In this document: positions 52,489-61,957 of the stretch, piece after piece | Position numbering within the stretch: the first letter of the stretch is position 1 | Layout: each line of letters opens with the position of its first letter | Assembly: GCA_945874125.1 (NCBI GenBank) | Contig: CAMCFB010000003.1 | Span: 1 to 63,365 of the forward strand | DNA: 63,365 nucleotides | Direction: 5' to 3' | DNA from: Verrucomicrobia subdivision 6 bacterium | GTDB taxonomy: Bacteria; Verrucomicrobiota; Verrucomicrobiia; Methylacidiphilales; Verrucolacustridaceae | Program-made: the position numbers and the translations under genes | The notes under the pieces: generated by a model | Told to the model about the DNA's origin: nothing | The model's database searches: none | Seen by the model: the letters and a program-made list of their open reading frames with translations, nothing else

Positions 52489-53439
52489 ATGCCAATTAGC
52501 GTTGTCACGGGAGGTGCGGGGTTCCTCGGGTCCCATCTGGTGGATCGACTCCTCAAAGAGGGGCACGAGGTTCTGGCGATCGACAATCTTTTGACGGGGA
52601 ATGAACGGAATCTGGACCATTTAAAGTCTGAAAAAAAGTTCCGTTATCTGCGGCACGATGTGACCAAGTTTATTGCGGTGGAGGGAGACGTGAATTTTGT
52701 CTTTCACTTTGCTTCCCCCGCTAGCCCGATCGACTATCTGGAGTTGCCTATTCAAACCCTGAAAGTGGGCTCTTTGGGGACGCATAATGCCCTGGGCTTG
52801 GCCAAGGCGAAAGGGGCGACCTTTCTTCTGGCCTCGACCAGTGAATGCTATGGGGATCCACTCGTTCATCCCCAAAAAGAGGATTACTGGGGCAACGTGA
52901 ATCCGATTGGACCTCGTGGGGTTTACGATGAGGCGAAACGCTTTGCCGAAGCGATGACCATGGCTTATCACCGATTCCACCAGGTGGACACCAAGATTGT
53001 CCGGATTTTTAACACCTATGGCCCGCGGATGCGGTTGCGGGATGGCCGGGTGGTGCCCGCGTTTGTCGGGCAGGCTTTGCGGGGGGAGCCGATGACCGTT
53101 TTTGGTGAAGGGAAACAGACCCGTAGCTTTTGCTTTGTGAGCGACCTGATTGATGGAATCTATCGCCTTTCCCAATCGAACTTTCATGAGCCGGTGAATA
53201 TTGGCAACCCACTCGAACTGACGATTCTGGAGTTTGCCGAGCGGATTCGTCGCATCACGGGAACAAAAAGTACGATTGTCAAAAGTCCTCTCCCAGTGGA
53301 TGACCCCAAGCAGCGCCAACCCGATATTACCCGGGCACGGACGATTCTGGGTTGGGAACCGAAAGTCGAGTTGGAGGATGGATTGCGCGAAACGATTCGA
53401 TGGTTTCAGGCCCACCTCGACTCGCCTGTACTTCGATGA
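52489..53439 (+). CDS. NAD-dependent sugar epimerase/decarboxylase, UDP-glucuronate decarboxylase-like
   Basis: 316 residues from ATG 52489. Extended SDR: NAD loop [15 protein letters not shown], the [20 protein letters not shown] block typical of UXS, catalytic TSECYGDP (Thr/Ser) and YDEAKRFAE (YxxxK), IFNTYGPRM. It would turn UDP-glucuronate into UDP-xylose or act on a related nucleotide sugar for envelope glycans. The stop overlaps the ctpA start as ATGA (53436-53439). Confidence 0.9.
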   Translation: MPISVVTGGAGFLGSHLVDRLLKEGHEVLAIDNLLTGNERNLDHLKSEKKFRYLRHDVTKFIAVEGDVNFVFHFASPASPIDYLELPIQTLKVGSLGTHNALGLAKAKGATFLLASTSECYGDPLVHPQKEDYWGNVNPIGPRGVYDEAKRFAEAMTMAYHRFHQVDTKIVRIFNTYGPRMRLRDGRVVPAFVGQALRGEPMTVFGEGKQTRSFCFVSDLIDGIYRLSQSNFHEPVNIGNPLELTILEFAERIRRITGTKSTIVKSPLPVDDPKQRQPDITRARTILGWEPKVELEDGLRETIRWFQAHLDSPVLR

Positions 53440-54734
53440 ACGTTTTGGTATGGGTCGTGGCGGCGGGGATGGGCTGGAGCTTGAACTGGGCTTCGGCGGC
53501 GGAAACGCCCAAACCCAACCAGACGACGCAAAGTGAAGAGGGGCGTTATCGAAGTGCCCTCCTCTTTGCCAGCGTGGTGGAGATGGTGCGGGACGATTAC
53601 TTGGAGCTGGAAAAAACCGATTACGATAAGATGACGTATGCGGCACTACGGGGATTGTTGTCCTCCCTCGATCCGCACAGCCAGTTTCTTGAGCCGGATC
53701 ACTATAAAATGATCCGGACCGAGACCGAGGGGCAGTTCGGCGGCTTAGGAATTTCGGTCGGAATGGTCGAGAATCAATTGACGGTGAATGTCCCGATTGA
53801 GGGAGGGCCTGGTTTTCGGGCGGGGCTTCTTCCTGGGGATCGGATTGTGAAAATTGATGGTAAGGGAACGCATAAGCTGACTTTAGGTGAGTCGATTCGA
53901 ATGTTACGGGGTCGTCCTGGGGTGCCGGTGAAACTTTCGATCTATCGTCCGGCGGAAAAACAAACGATCGAAATGTCGGTGGTCCGTGAAATGATTCAAG
54001 TGCCGACGATTCAAGAGACGAGGATGATTGCCTCTTCCCGATCCCAAGGAGAAAAAATCGGTTATGTGCGGATCACCCAATTTGGGGAGAAAACGCCGAA
54101 GGAGTTTGATGGGGCGATTGGCCAATTGGAAAAAGAGGGGGCGACTGCCCTCATTTTAGACCTACGAGATAATCCAGGTGGTTTGGTAGACGCAGCGGTT
54201 GAGGTGGTCAGCCGTTTTGTCCCTGAGGGGACTTTGGTGGTGGCGATGGAGGGGCGCAAATCGAGTGACAAGCGGCAGGAGTATCTTTCCCGGTCCTCCT
54301 CCTTGCGAGTCCGATGGCCGACGGTGGTCCTGGTGAATGGAAATAGTGCGAGTGCGGCAGAAATTGTGGCGGGATCTTTGCAGGATCTAGGGTTGGCGGT
54401 GATTGTGGGGGAAACGACTTTTGGCAAAGGCTCCGTCCAAACCGTGCAGCGGGTCGATCCGAGCGTTGTTTCCGATGTTGGAGTCCGACTGACCACCGCG
54501 CACTACACCACTCCTTCACGGAAAAAAATTCATGGGGTGGGAATTGAACCCGATATTGTGGCCCGTCTGACCCGCGGGGAGGAGCAAGCGATCTTGCAAA
54601 AGCGAAGTCCAGGATTGAAAAAGGTCGGCGGTGAGGTGCTAGAGGTGAATGACGAGCCTTTGGATCGGGCGATTGATCTTTTGCGAGGTTGGAAAGTGGT
54701 GAAACGTCGTTCGCTGTCCCAGCGATCCCCTTAG
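53436..54734 (+). CDS. ctpA: C-terminal processing protease CtpA (S41), active
   Basis: 432 residues from ATG 53436. Signal peptide [22 protein letters not shown]-terminal helical cap with [18 protein letters not shown] domain ([20 protein letters not shown] in part, [15 protein letters not shown]); protease core with [31 protein letters not shown] (the second Ser is the nucleophile) and [14 protein letters not shown] (Lys base). Cleaves exported proteins from their C terminus in the periplasm. The inactive paralogue at 37508 lacks both residues. Confidence 0.94.
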   Translation: MNVLVWVVAAGMGWSLNWASAAETPKPNQTTQSEEGRYRSALLFASVVEMVRDDYLELEKTDYDKMTYAALRGLLSSLDPHSQFLEPDHYKMIRTETEGQFGGLGISVGMVENQLTVNVPIEGGPGFRAGLLPGDRIVKIDGKGTHKLTLGESIRMLRGRPGVPVKLSIYRPAEKQTIEMSVVREMIQVPTIQETRMIASSRSQGEKIGYVRITQFGEKTPKEFDGAIGQLEKEGATALILDLRDNPGGLVDAAVEVVSRFVPEGTLVVAMEGRKSSDKRQEYLSRSSSLRVRWPTVVLVNGNSASAAEIVAGSLQDLGLAVIVGETTFGKGSVQTVQRVDPSVVSDVGVRLTTAHYTTPSRKKIHGVGIEPDIVARLTRGEEQAILQKRSPGLKKVGGEVLEVNDEPLDRAIDLLRGWKVVKRRSLSQRSP

Positions 54735-54738
54735 TTTT

Positions 54739-55761
54739 GTGGCTTTCCAAACCCTCGGCATCGAAACGTCCTGCGACGAAACCGCGGTGGCGGTACTGGA
54801 GGCGGATGAGCACGGTTGCCGTTTATTAGGGGAGGCTTTGGCGACGCGTCCGGAGGAGCATGCGGCGCTGGGCGGAATTGTTCCCGAACTGACCGTTCGC
54901 CAGCACCTTGAGTTACTGCCTCGACTGACCGCGGAGGCTCAAAAAAAATCGGGAAATATCGCGGTGAGCGGGGTGGGGGCGACAGCGGGTCCTGGGCTGG
55001 CGCCGGCGCTCCTAGTGGGTTTGTCGTACGGAAAAGCGCTGGCCTGGGCGCAAAAAAATCCTTTCTATGCCATCAATCATCTGGAGGGGCATCTTTTCAG
55101 TCCGTTTGTTTCGCACGGCAAGTGGCCGGTGTATCCCCACGTGGCTTTGATCGTCAGCGGCGGCCACACCTTGCTGGTCGAGGCGACTGGACCTCAAGCG
55201 AGACGGATCCTAGGCACGACACGAGACGATGCGGCGGGGGAGGCTTTCGATAAATTGGCTCGCATGGTGGGATTGGGTTATCCAGGCGGGGCCGCGCTGG
55301 AGAGGGAGGCTCGGGCAGGGTGCGCAGGAAAGACTTCGTTGCCGCGACCGATGAAAGGGAGTGAGGGGTTTGATTTTAGCTTTAGCGGTTTAAAAAATGC
55401 GGCCCGTCTTCTTTTGGAAAAGAGCCCTAACCTGGCTGTTGCGGGAACCGCTCGGTCCGATTTCTGCGCGGAGGTGCAAGCGGCGATTACGGAGTGTTTG
55501 GTCGATCGTTCGGCACGGGCTTTGGAGAAAACAGAAATTTCCACGTTTACCGTCAGTGGTGGTGTCAGTGCCAATCAGGGCATTCTCGTTGCACTCAAGC
55601 GAATGGCGGAGGAGCGTGGGGTAAAATTTCTCACGGCGACGGGGGGATGGAATACGGATAATGCCTCGATGATTGCGGCCGTGGCCGCGAGACGAATCTT
55701 GGATCACCAGCCTTCGGATTGGGGTGCGGATGCGGACCCTCGCTGGTCGGTGGCGTGCTAA
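54739..55761 (+). CDS. tsaD: tRNA N6-threonylcarbamoyladenosine transferase TsaD
   Basis: 340 residues from GTG 54739. LGIETSCDETAVAVLE at the N terminus, the metal motif AINHLEGHLFSPF (HxxxH), IVSGGHTLL, FDKLARMVGLGYPGG, DFSFSGLKNA and the closing GGVSANQG...TDNASMIA blocks. Transfers threonylcarbamoyl to A37 of tRNAs reading ANN codons, with TsaB (33509). Four bases downstream of ctpA. Its stop and the bioD stop share CTAA (55758-55761). Confidence 0.95.
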   Translation: MAFQTLGIETSCDETAVAVLEADEHGCRLLGEALATRPEEHAALGGIVPELTVRQHLELLPRLTAEAQKKSGNIAVSGVGATAGPGLAPALLVGLSYGKALAWAQKNPFYAINHLEGHLFSPFVSHGKWPVYPHVALIVSGGHTLLVEATGPQARRILGTTRDDAAGEAFDKLARMVGLGYPGGAALEREARAGCAGKTSLPRPMKGSEGFDFSFSGLKNAARLLLEKSPNLAVAGTARSDFCAEVQAAITECLVDRSARALEKTEISTFTVSGGVSANQGILVALKRMAEERGVKFLTATGGWNTDNASMIAAVAARRILDHQPSDWGADADPRWSVAC

Positions 55762-56399
55762 GCCGGAATTAGCCAACCGGGGAGAGTGGGAAGGTCGGCT
55801 GCCTGATGGGGCAGGGAAAGAACGGGCAGGCGAGTCAGCTCCTCCAAGATGGCTGGATTGGTGAATGTGGACGGATCGGGGGAGGCGGTCGGTTCGTTGA
55901 GGATCAAGCCTAGAATGGGCAGCCGAGTTTGTCGGATCGAATCAACCGTCAGCAGGGTATGATTGAGCGTGCCTAAGGTGTTTCGGGCCACGACCACGAC
56001 CGGTAAAGCTAACTCTTGGGCCCATTCACGAACGCTCAGCGTGGGATCAAGTGGGACACGCCAACCACCCACGCCCTCAACTAAAAAAGGACCAAGGTAG
56101 TTGGTTTCAATCTGGCGCAGTTTCTCTCGCAAGACGCCCCAAGGGAAAGGGCGACCTTCCATAATCGAGGCGGCGTAGGGGGAGAGTGGTGCGGGGAAGT
56201 GGACGGAGCTGATCTCGGCTGGGGAAACAGTTCCTCCGGCTGCTTCTGAAAGAAGTATAGCATCGGCCCGATCTCCGGCGGAGATCGGTTTGAGAGGGAT
56301 GGCGGGGATCGATTTTGCTCGTAGTGCCCGGGTGAGGAGAGCGGTGAAGTAGCTTTTGCCCACCCCGGTATCGGTGCCGGTGATAAAGATGCCCTTCAC
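55758..56399 (-). CDS. bioD: Dethiobiotin synthetase
   Basis: 213 residues. Closes the ureido ring of biotin: diaminopelargonate + CO2 + ATP to dethiobiotin. P-loop GTDTGVGKSYFTALL, then KPISAGDRADAILL, the substrate segment SPYAASIMEG and LVEGVGGWRVPLDP. Last gene of bioF-bioA-bioD; its ATG overlaps the bioA stop (ATGA, 56396-56399). Confidence 0.95.
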   Translation of the reverse strand: MKGIFITGTDTGVGKSYFTALLTRALRAKSIPAIPLKPISAGDRADAILLSEAAGGTVSPAEISSVHFPAPLSPYAASIMEGRPFPWGVLREKLRQIETNYLGPFLVEGVGGWRVPLDPTLSVREWAQELALPVVVVARNTLGTLNHTLLTVDSIRQTRLPILGLILNEPTASPDPSTFTNPAILEELTRLPVLSLPHQAADLPTLPGWLIPA

Positions 56400-57787
56400 G
56401 AGCCAAGTTCCTGGTGGATGGCTTGATGGAGAGCATGAGCCATTTTTTCAACCTCATCGGCGGTGGTGCAGTACGGAGGCATCAGAACGAGAACATCTCC
56501 GATCGGACGAGTGAGCAGGCCGAACTCGCGGGCCCTTTGACAAATCGTGGCACCGACTCTTTTTTCGGATGAAAAGGGAGTGCGAGTCGCGCGGTCGGAA
56601 ACGAGTTCGATGGCGAGAATCGCACCCTCTTGGCGAACATCGCCGACATGTGGATGGGACCAGAAGGTGGAGGCGTGGAAGGTTAGATTTTGAATGAGGT
56701 GGGTGTGTTTTTGAATTTCCATCGGGGATTCGAGCAGATCGATGCTGGCCGACGCCGCGGCACATCCGAGGGGATTGGCCGTGTAGCTGTGCCCGTGAAA
56801 AAAGGTTCGCGCGGGATCACCCGAGAAAGAGGTAAAGATCTCCTCGGTGGTCATAGTTGCGGCCAGAGGGAGATATCCGCCGGTGAGGCCTTTCGCTAGA
56901 GCCAGCACATCGGGGACGATGTTTTCTGCGTGGGAGGCAAGGGAAGGGCCCGTCCGACCGAAGCCGGTAAGGACCTCATCCGCCATGACCTTGGCCCCGA
57001 CTTGACGGGCGGCTGTGGCCGTACGCGTAGCGTATCCGTGGGGGTGCATGACCATGCCGGCGGCGCCTTGGACTCGGGGCTCGACGACCCACGCGGCGAG
57101 ACGATCCCTGCTGGCGTGGATGGCCTCCTCCGCTTGCGTGGCACATTCGAAATTGCATTTTCGATAGACTCGGGCATCGGCGGCTTCTGGTTTGGCACGG
57201 TTGAAGGGGCATCGGTAGCAGAAGGGGGTCATGACCTTTTCGGTCGGGAAAAGGATTGGTTCAAAGTGGCGATGGAAGGAGGGGCTATGGCTAAGACTCA
57301 TCGCACCCATCGTATCGCCGTGGTACGCGCCCTGGGGTGAGATGAAGTGAGTGCGCTGGCTTTGGCCATTCTGGGCGAAGGATTGGAGAATCATTTTCAG
57401 GCCTGCCTCGATCGCGGTGGATCCGTCGTCCGAGAAAAAGACACGAGTCAGCTTGGGTTGTTGGTTTTTGAGCTGGGTATAGTGCAGAAGCTGTTGCGCG
57501 AGGCGAACGGCCGGCTCATGGGTTAAGCCAAGGAAGGAGGAGTGGGCGATCTGATCGAGCTGTTGGCGGATGGCTTGGTTCATTTTTGGATGGGTATGGC
57601 CATGCAGGTTGGTCCAAATGGAGGAGTTGCCGTCGAGGTATCGTCGGCCATCGCTGGCCGTGAGCCACGCCCCTTCGCCCGAGGAAATGGAGATAGGGTG
57701 AGAGGCAGGGTCCAACCAAAGTGAGTTGGGGGTAAAGGGATGCCAAAGATTCTGGCGATCCAGACGAATGATTTCTGACGGGGTCAC
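56396..57787 (-). CDS. bioA: Adenosylmethionine-8-amino-7-oxononanoate aminotransferase
   Basis: 463 residues from GTG 57787, overlapping the bioF stop as GTGA. Class III PLP aminotransferase: [11 protein letters not shown] at the N terminus is specific to BioA, then [28 protein letters not shown], the PLP-side [12 protein letters not shown] and Lys in [16 protein letters not shown]. Uses SAM as amino donor to make 7,8-diaminopelargonate. The open frame upstream of 57787 lies over bioF and is not coding. Confidence 0.95.
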   Translation of the reverse strand: MTPSEIIRLDRQNLWHPFTPNSLWLDPASHPISISSGEGAWLTASDGRRYLDGNSSIWTNLHGHTHPKMNQAIRQQLDQIAHSSFLGLTHEPAVRLAQQLLHYTQLKNQQPKLTRVFFSDDGSTAIEAGLKMILQSFAQNGQSQRTHFISPQGAYHGDTMGAMSLSHSPSFHRHFEPILFPTEKVMTPFCYRCPFNRAKPEAADARVYRKCNFECATQAEEAIHASRDRLAAWVVEPRVQGAAGMVMHPHGYATRTATAARQVGAKVMADEVLTGFGRTGPSLASHAENIVPDVLALAKGLTGGYLPLAATMTTEEIFTSFSGDPARTFFHGHSYTANPLGCAAASASIDLLESPMEIQKHTHLIQNLTFHASTFWSHPHVGDVRQEGAILAIELVSDRATRTPFSSEKRVGATICQRAREFGLLTRPIGDVLVLMPPYCTTADEVEKMAHALHQAIHQELGS

Positions 57788-58917
57788 GAAAGAGGGAGAT
57801 TTTTCAAGGCATGAATTACTTTGGCTACCTCGTCTTGAGAGTGTCGGGCGGAGAGGCTGAGGCGAAGCCGCGCTGTTCCGGTGGGGACAGTAGGGGTGCG
57901 AATGGCGGGCACATTTAGCCCAAGTTGCTGCAAGTGCTGGGTGGCGGCGGCGGCGGCGGAGTTGGAACCGCAATGGATGGGGTGAATCGGACCCGCTTGG
58001 GGGGAGGGGTAGGAGGAAATAAATTGGCTGATATTCTGTTTTAGTTTCTGGCGAAGTTGATCTCCCTCGGCCGAGCGGATGATCGAAAGCGCGGCTTCGG
58101 CGGAGGCGGCGGCCGAGGGCGAAAGAGCCGTGCCAAAAAGAAAGGTTCGAGCCTCGTTGAGCAGGTGATCGATGATGGTGCCTCGGCTGGCAATAAAACC
58201 GCCCGAGGATCCCAAACTTTTTCCCAAAGTGCCCATCTGCAGATCGACGAAAGAGGTCAAACCAAGCTCGGAGGCGAGGCCGGCTCCCTGCTCGCCGAAA
58301 ATTCCACCGGCATGAGCCTCATCCAGCAGAAGCCATGCTCCGGCTTCAGTTTTGAAGCGGATGATTTGTGCTAAGGGGGCGAGATCGCCATCCATGGAGT
58401 GAAGAGATTCTACGACCACAAGGATTTTGCCTTTCGGGTTGAGTGCGAGGGCGGCATCGAGGCCCTTTTTTAAGGTCGTGAGGTCGTGTCGCGAAAAGAG
58501 GCGAAGACGGGCATCGGAAAGTTTGGCCCCATCGAAGAGGCAGGCGTGCGCATTGCGTTCCATCAGGATGGTATCGCCCAATCCAACCAGAGCTGGAATT
58601 GCCCCGAGAGGGGTGAGGTATCCTGAAGCAAAGAGGAGGGCACGTTCCGTTCCTTTCCATGAGGCGAGGGCAGACTCCAGCTTTTGATGTTCGGGGCAAG
58701 GGCCAGCCAAAAGACGGGCGGCACGAGCACTGGTTCCATATTTATCGAGGGCCTGCTGACCCGCCTGAATGACCGCGGAATGACGGGATAGGGCGAGGTA
58801 GTCGTTATCGGCAAAGGAGATTGGGGTGGGCGATTGGGGCAGGGCGCGCTGGCGGTGATCGTGGCGTCGGGCAGTTTCTCGAGATTGTATATCGGCCAAA
58901 AAAGCGGGCGAGTTCAT
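57784..58917 (-). CDS. bioF: 8-amino-7-oxononanoate synthase
   Basis: 377 residues. Alpha-oxoamine synthase joining pimeloyl thioester and alanine, first step of the biotin ring pathway. Blocks are NDYLALSRHSAVIQAG, YGTSARAARLLAGPCPEHQKLE in pieces, LLLDEAHAGGIFGEQGAG and the PLP lysine in MGTLGKSLGSSGGF. First gene of bioF-bioA-bioD. No bioB, bioC or bioH is in the window. No BirA-type operator was identified in the 40-nt upstream gap. Confidence 0.94.
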   Translation of the reverse strand: MNSPAFLADIQSRETARRHDHRQRALPQSPTPISFADNDYLALSRHSAVIQAGQQALDKYGTSARAARLLAGPCPEHQKLESALASWKGTERALLFASGYLTPLGAIPALVGLGDTILMERNAHACLFDGAKLSDARLRLFSRHDLTTLKKGLDAALALNPKGKILVVVESLHSMDGDLAPLAQIIRFKTEAGAWLLLDEAHAGGIFGEQGAGLASELGLTSFVDLQMGTLGKSLGSSGGFIASRGTIIDHLLNEARTFLFGTALSPSAAASAEAALSIIRSAEGDQLRQKLKQNISQFISSYPSPQAGPIHPIHCGSNSAAAAATQHLQQLGLNVPAIRTPTVPTGTARLRLSLSARHSQDEVAKVIHALKNLPLS

Positions 58918-58957
58918 GCCTTACTATCGTGCCGAGGGAAGGGGGTGGGGGACGAGG

Positions 58958-60178
58958 TTAAATCTTTTCGTGTCGGGTGATCATTCCCGCGACGCAGGTA
59001 AGTTCGGCCGGATCTGAGCTTTCAAGAATGGCGGTGAAAGGGTCATGGTCGAGCGGGACTCGCCATCCGACCCAGTCCGCCCAGGCTCCCGTCTGTAAGG
59101 TGCCGAGCTTGGATTCACAGCCCAAGGCACGGGCCGGGATGGTGGTGATCATCCGCCAAGCCTCGAGGGGAGAAATATGGGAGTATTTTTTACGGAACAG
59201 GCGAACCTCCTCGCGAAGATCGAGTGGCAGATTGGGGGAGCTGGCGGGGCTGTCGGTTCCGAGACAAACGGGAATTCCGTTATCCTGGAGAAGTTGGAGG
59301 GGAAACGATTTTCGGCCAAACCATTCGTGGGATGTGGGGCAATGGACAAGGGTGACCCTGCGTTCCTTGAGGTAGGGCAGATCGGAGGGTTGCAGCTCGT
59401 TCCCGTGGGCAAGAATCGCACCTTCGGGGAGAGTTTGGTTTTTTTGGCACCATGCAACCGGCGATTGGCTATTTCCGAAATCAGTGCGTGGAGGTTCTTT
59501 GGGGAGGATGTCGCAAAATGAGGTTTCGTTGCCCGCCAGCAAGGAGGTTTCCTCGGGGGATTCGGCTAGGTGGGTGGTGAAGGGAATTTTGTGGATGGCG
59601 CAGGAAGCGAGGACTTCTTGATAAAGTTTGGGGGAGGCGGTGTAGGGAGCGTGGGGGGAAAGGGAAAGGTGCCAGGCACTGGCTGGATTCCGCGATAACC
59701 AGGCCATCGATCGCTCCACGATTAAGGAAACCTCGGGACGAGTTTGTATGTCCATGAATTCCAGAGCCCACCAGATTCGGGAAGCGGTCGAGGTCAGGCC
59801 TGCCATGGCGTGCAGGTCGGAGGTAATCGACATAATGGAGGTGGTGCCGGTGCGGAGTGCGGCCACAGCCGAGCGCTGCATCGATTCGCGTCGGGTTTCG
59901 GAATTCAGACTCGGCAGTCGGGCAAGGATCTGTTTCAGCCAAGATGGAAAATCTTTTTCCGGGGTGAGCTCCTCGAACAAAGAGGAGAGCTCCAGATGGG
60001 CGTGGAGGTTGATCCAGCCGGGAGCGAGGGTCAGATCAGGAAGATGGAGAACTTCCTCTCCGACTTGGGGATCGAGGGAAGGGCCAACCTGCGTCATGAT
60101 TCCGTGTTCCATCCGAAGGTGACCCGGGCGATGGATTTGCCCGGAGGATTCGATCAGGGCACCGGCACAAATGAGCAT
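58958..60178 (-). CDS. Amidohydrolase, SAH/aminofutalosine deaminase-like
   Basis: 406 residues. Metal-dependent deaminase of the amidohydrolase superfamily: metal motif INLHAHLEL (HxH), SLSPHAPYTAS, third His in TTHLAESPEE, HGNELQPSDLPYL, LVHCPTSHEWFG and the final metal Asp in CLGTDSPASSPN. These blocks fit the SAH/MTA deaminase and aminodeoxyfutalosine deaminase group. As mqnD shows that the futalosine pathway operates here, the aminofutalosine role is attractive, but guanine-type or SAH deamination cannot be excluded. Cytoplasmic; directly downstream of def. Confidence 0.82.
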   Translation of the reverse strand: MLICAGALIESSGQIHRPGHLRMEHGIMTQVGPSLDPQVGEEVLHLPDLTLAPGWINLHAHLELSSLFEELTPEKDFPSWLKQILARLPSLNSETRRESMQRSAVAALRTGTTSIMSITSDLHAMAGLTSTASRIWWALEFMDIQTRPEVSLIVERSMAWLSRNPASAWHLSLSPHAPYTASPKLYQEVLASCAIHKIPFTTHLAESPEETSLLAGNETSFCDILPKEPPRTDFGNSQSPVAWCQKNQTLPEGAILAHGNELQPSDLPYLKERRVTLVHCPTSHEWFGRKSFPLQLLQDNGIPVCLGTDSPASSPNLPLDLREEVRLFRKKYSHISPLEAWRMITTIPARALGCESKLGTLQTGAWADWVGWRVPLDHDPFTAILESSDPAELTCVAGMITRHEKI

Positions 60179-60184
60179 GGTGCG

Positions 60185-60742
60185 TTAGGTGCGGGTGGGA
60201 CGTAGCCGTTGCAGCGTTTCAAGTTCCGGGGCAAGAGTGCGGCGGATATCGGGCGACATGCGATCGATAAAAAGAATACCCATGAGATGATCCACTTCAT
60301 GTTGGAGGGCACGGGCCAGAAGGCCGCCCGCGGTGAGGGTGAGGCGGTTACCTTTCAGATCTTGATAGTCCATTTGGATGCGGAGGCTGCGGCGGACAGG
60401 GCCGTGTAGGTTGGGAAAACTTAGGCAACCCTCGTTTTCTTCGTCTTTGCGGCGAGTTAAAGTGACCACCGGATTACAAAAAAAGAGGGGCATATGAAGG
60501 CGCCAGTCGACTGGTTTTCCGAAAAGTTCCATGGAGGAAGGACGCTTTTCGATCTTACGTAAATCCACGACCGCGATTTGCAGGGAGATCCCGATTTGGG
60601 GTGCGGCTAGGCCGATGCCTTCCGCCTCCCGCATGGTATTTTCAAGCACGCGGGAGAGTTCGTTCAGTTTTGGGTCGGGTGGAAGGACGGGGGTGGCTAG
60701 TTGACGAAGGACGGGGTCCCCATATAAACGGACGGGGAGCAC
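60185..60742 (-). CDS. def: Peptide deformylase
   Basis: 185 residues from GTG 60742. Removes formyl from the initiator Met of new proteins. All three motifs are present: GIGLAAPQIG, EGCLSFP (metal Cys) and LQHEVDHLMGILFIDR (HExxH). Slightly longer middle part than E. coli Def (KRPSSMELFGKPVDWRLHM insert). Six bases separate its stop from the amidohydrolase start, so the two are likely co-transcribed. Confidence 0.95.
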   Translation of the reverse strand: MLPVRLYGDPVLRQLATPVLPPDPKLNELSRVLENTMREAEGIGLAAPQIGISLQIAVVDLRKIEKRPSSMELFGKPVDWRLHMPLFFCNPVVTLTRRKDEENEGCLSFPNLHGPVRRSLRIQMDYQDLKGNRLTLTAGGLLARALQHEVDHLMGILFIDRMSPDIRRTLAPELETLQRLRPTRT

Positions 60743-60756
60743 GGGCGGGGACGATT

Positions 60757-61239
60757 TCAGGGATTGGCAGTGGCGCTACCGATCTTGGAAGTACGGACCG
60801 AGATCGGCACACCGGCGTCCTCACACGCATCGAAGAATTTAAAGAAAATGGCGATCGGGGTGGTTTCGTCAAAGTTGAGAATGAGATTTTTCACGCTACG
60901 GGCCTTGAGGGCCTTGGCAAAGTCCGCCCGAAACGAGTCTGATTTTACATCCAGCTTCAGGGGTTGATCGCCGAGAAAAAGAGGGAACTTATCCGCATCG
61001 TACAATTTCGAGTAATCGTCCGCTTTGTTTGATTTCAGGGTGAGCTCAGGTGGCGCGGTCTTCGCCTCTTCGACTTTCTCCGTCCCTTTTTCTGATTTGG
61101 GGGGGGTGACGTCGACCGAGGCGGTTTTCTTTTTAAAACTGGTCGTGACGATAAAGAAGATCAGAAGCATGCAGAGGATGTCGATCAGCGGAATGACATT
61201 GATTTCAACGCGGCGGCGGCGGGAGGGATTAAACTTCAT
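60757..61239 (-). CDS. ExbD/TolR-type proton-channel subunit
   Basis: 160 residues. Single N-terminal TM segment with the protonatable Asp (INVIPLIDILCMLLIFFIV), then a Lys/Glu-rich periplasmic linker and a C-terminal domain (LNFDETTPIAIFFKFFDAC). Works with the TolQ/ExbB-type protein upstream to turn proton motive force into movement at the outer membrane. Gene order TonB-like, TolQ-like, TolR-like. Confidence 0.92.
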   Translation of the reverse strand: MKFNPSRRRRVEINVIPLIDILCMLLIFFIVTTSFKKKTASVDVTPPKSEKGTEKVEEAKTAPPELTLKSNKADDYSKLYDADKFPLFLGDQPLKLDVKSDSFRADFAKALKARSVKNLILNFDETTPIAIFFKFFDACEDAGVPISVRTSKIGSATANP

Positions 61240-61261
61240 CGCGGGCGAGCCCGGGAGGGGC

Positions 61262-61909
61262 TTAGGCGGGCACTTCTTCGGTGTAGAGTTTCTTCAAGAG
61301 AAGCATGGAGTACTCCTCGAGTTCGACGGAAAGGACGTCGATCTTTTTGCTGAAAAAAGTGAAAGGGAAGAGCATGATAATGGCGGTGCCGATTCCGAGA
61401 ACGGTGGTATGCAGAGCTTCAGCAATACCGGCGGAAATCTTGGCCGGATCGGAGTTTTCGCTGCCGACCGCGGCGAAGATGGTGATCAGACCGGATACGG
61501 TTCCGACCAGGCCCAAGAGGGGGGATGCCCCGACAAAGATTTCAAGGTAGACGATGCCGCGCTCGAGCCGGGCCACTTCGGTTCGGGCGAGGGTTTGCAG
61601 AGCCTCCACATTTTCACCCCGAGGGAGGGAGGAGTGTTCCAACGAGCTGTTGACGAGACGGGCGAGGGGGGAATCGTTGCGCACGCAGAGCCGAACCAAG
61701 GTCTCGGTGTTTCCGCCTGCCTTCAAGGCACGAATGGCATCAATAATATCTTTGGGGGCAACCCGGTCACGGCGAAGGCGCCTAAAAATCACGGTCGATA
61801 GAAAAAGTCCAGAAATCAGGCAGGAGACGAGCGGGAAAAGGATGGCGGCGATGATGAAAGGGCTGACCTTGGTCAGATCTTGCAACGTGCTGATGACATC
61901 GAGTCCCAT
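61262..61909 (-). CDS. MotA/TolQ/ExbB-type proton-channel protein
   Basis: 215 residues with three TM segments: N-terminal FIIAAILFPLVSCLISGLFL, then LEIFVGASPLLGLVGTVSGLI, the family signature, and GIAEALHTTVLGIGTAIIMLFPFTFF. Forms the pentameric motor with the ExbD/TolR-type partner 22 nt downstream. Likely energises TonB- or Tol-dependent outer-membrane work. Confidence 0.93.
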   Translation of the reverse strand: MGLDVISTLQDLTKVSPFIIAAILFPLVSCLISGLFLSTVIFRRLRRDRVAPKDIIDAIRALKAGGNTETLVRLCVRNDSPLARLVNSSLEHSSLPRGENVEALQTLARTEVARLERGIVYLEIFVGASPLLGLVGTVSGLITIFAAVGSENSDPAKISAGIAEALHTTVLGIGTAIIMLFPFTFFSKKIDVLSVELEEYSMLLLKKLYTEEVPA

Positions 61910-61957
61910 AAGAGAAAGATCCTAGTGAAAGGGTAAAGTTTGGCCAGCTTTGATCTT

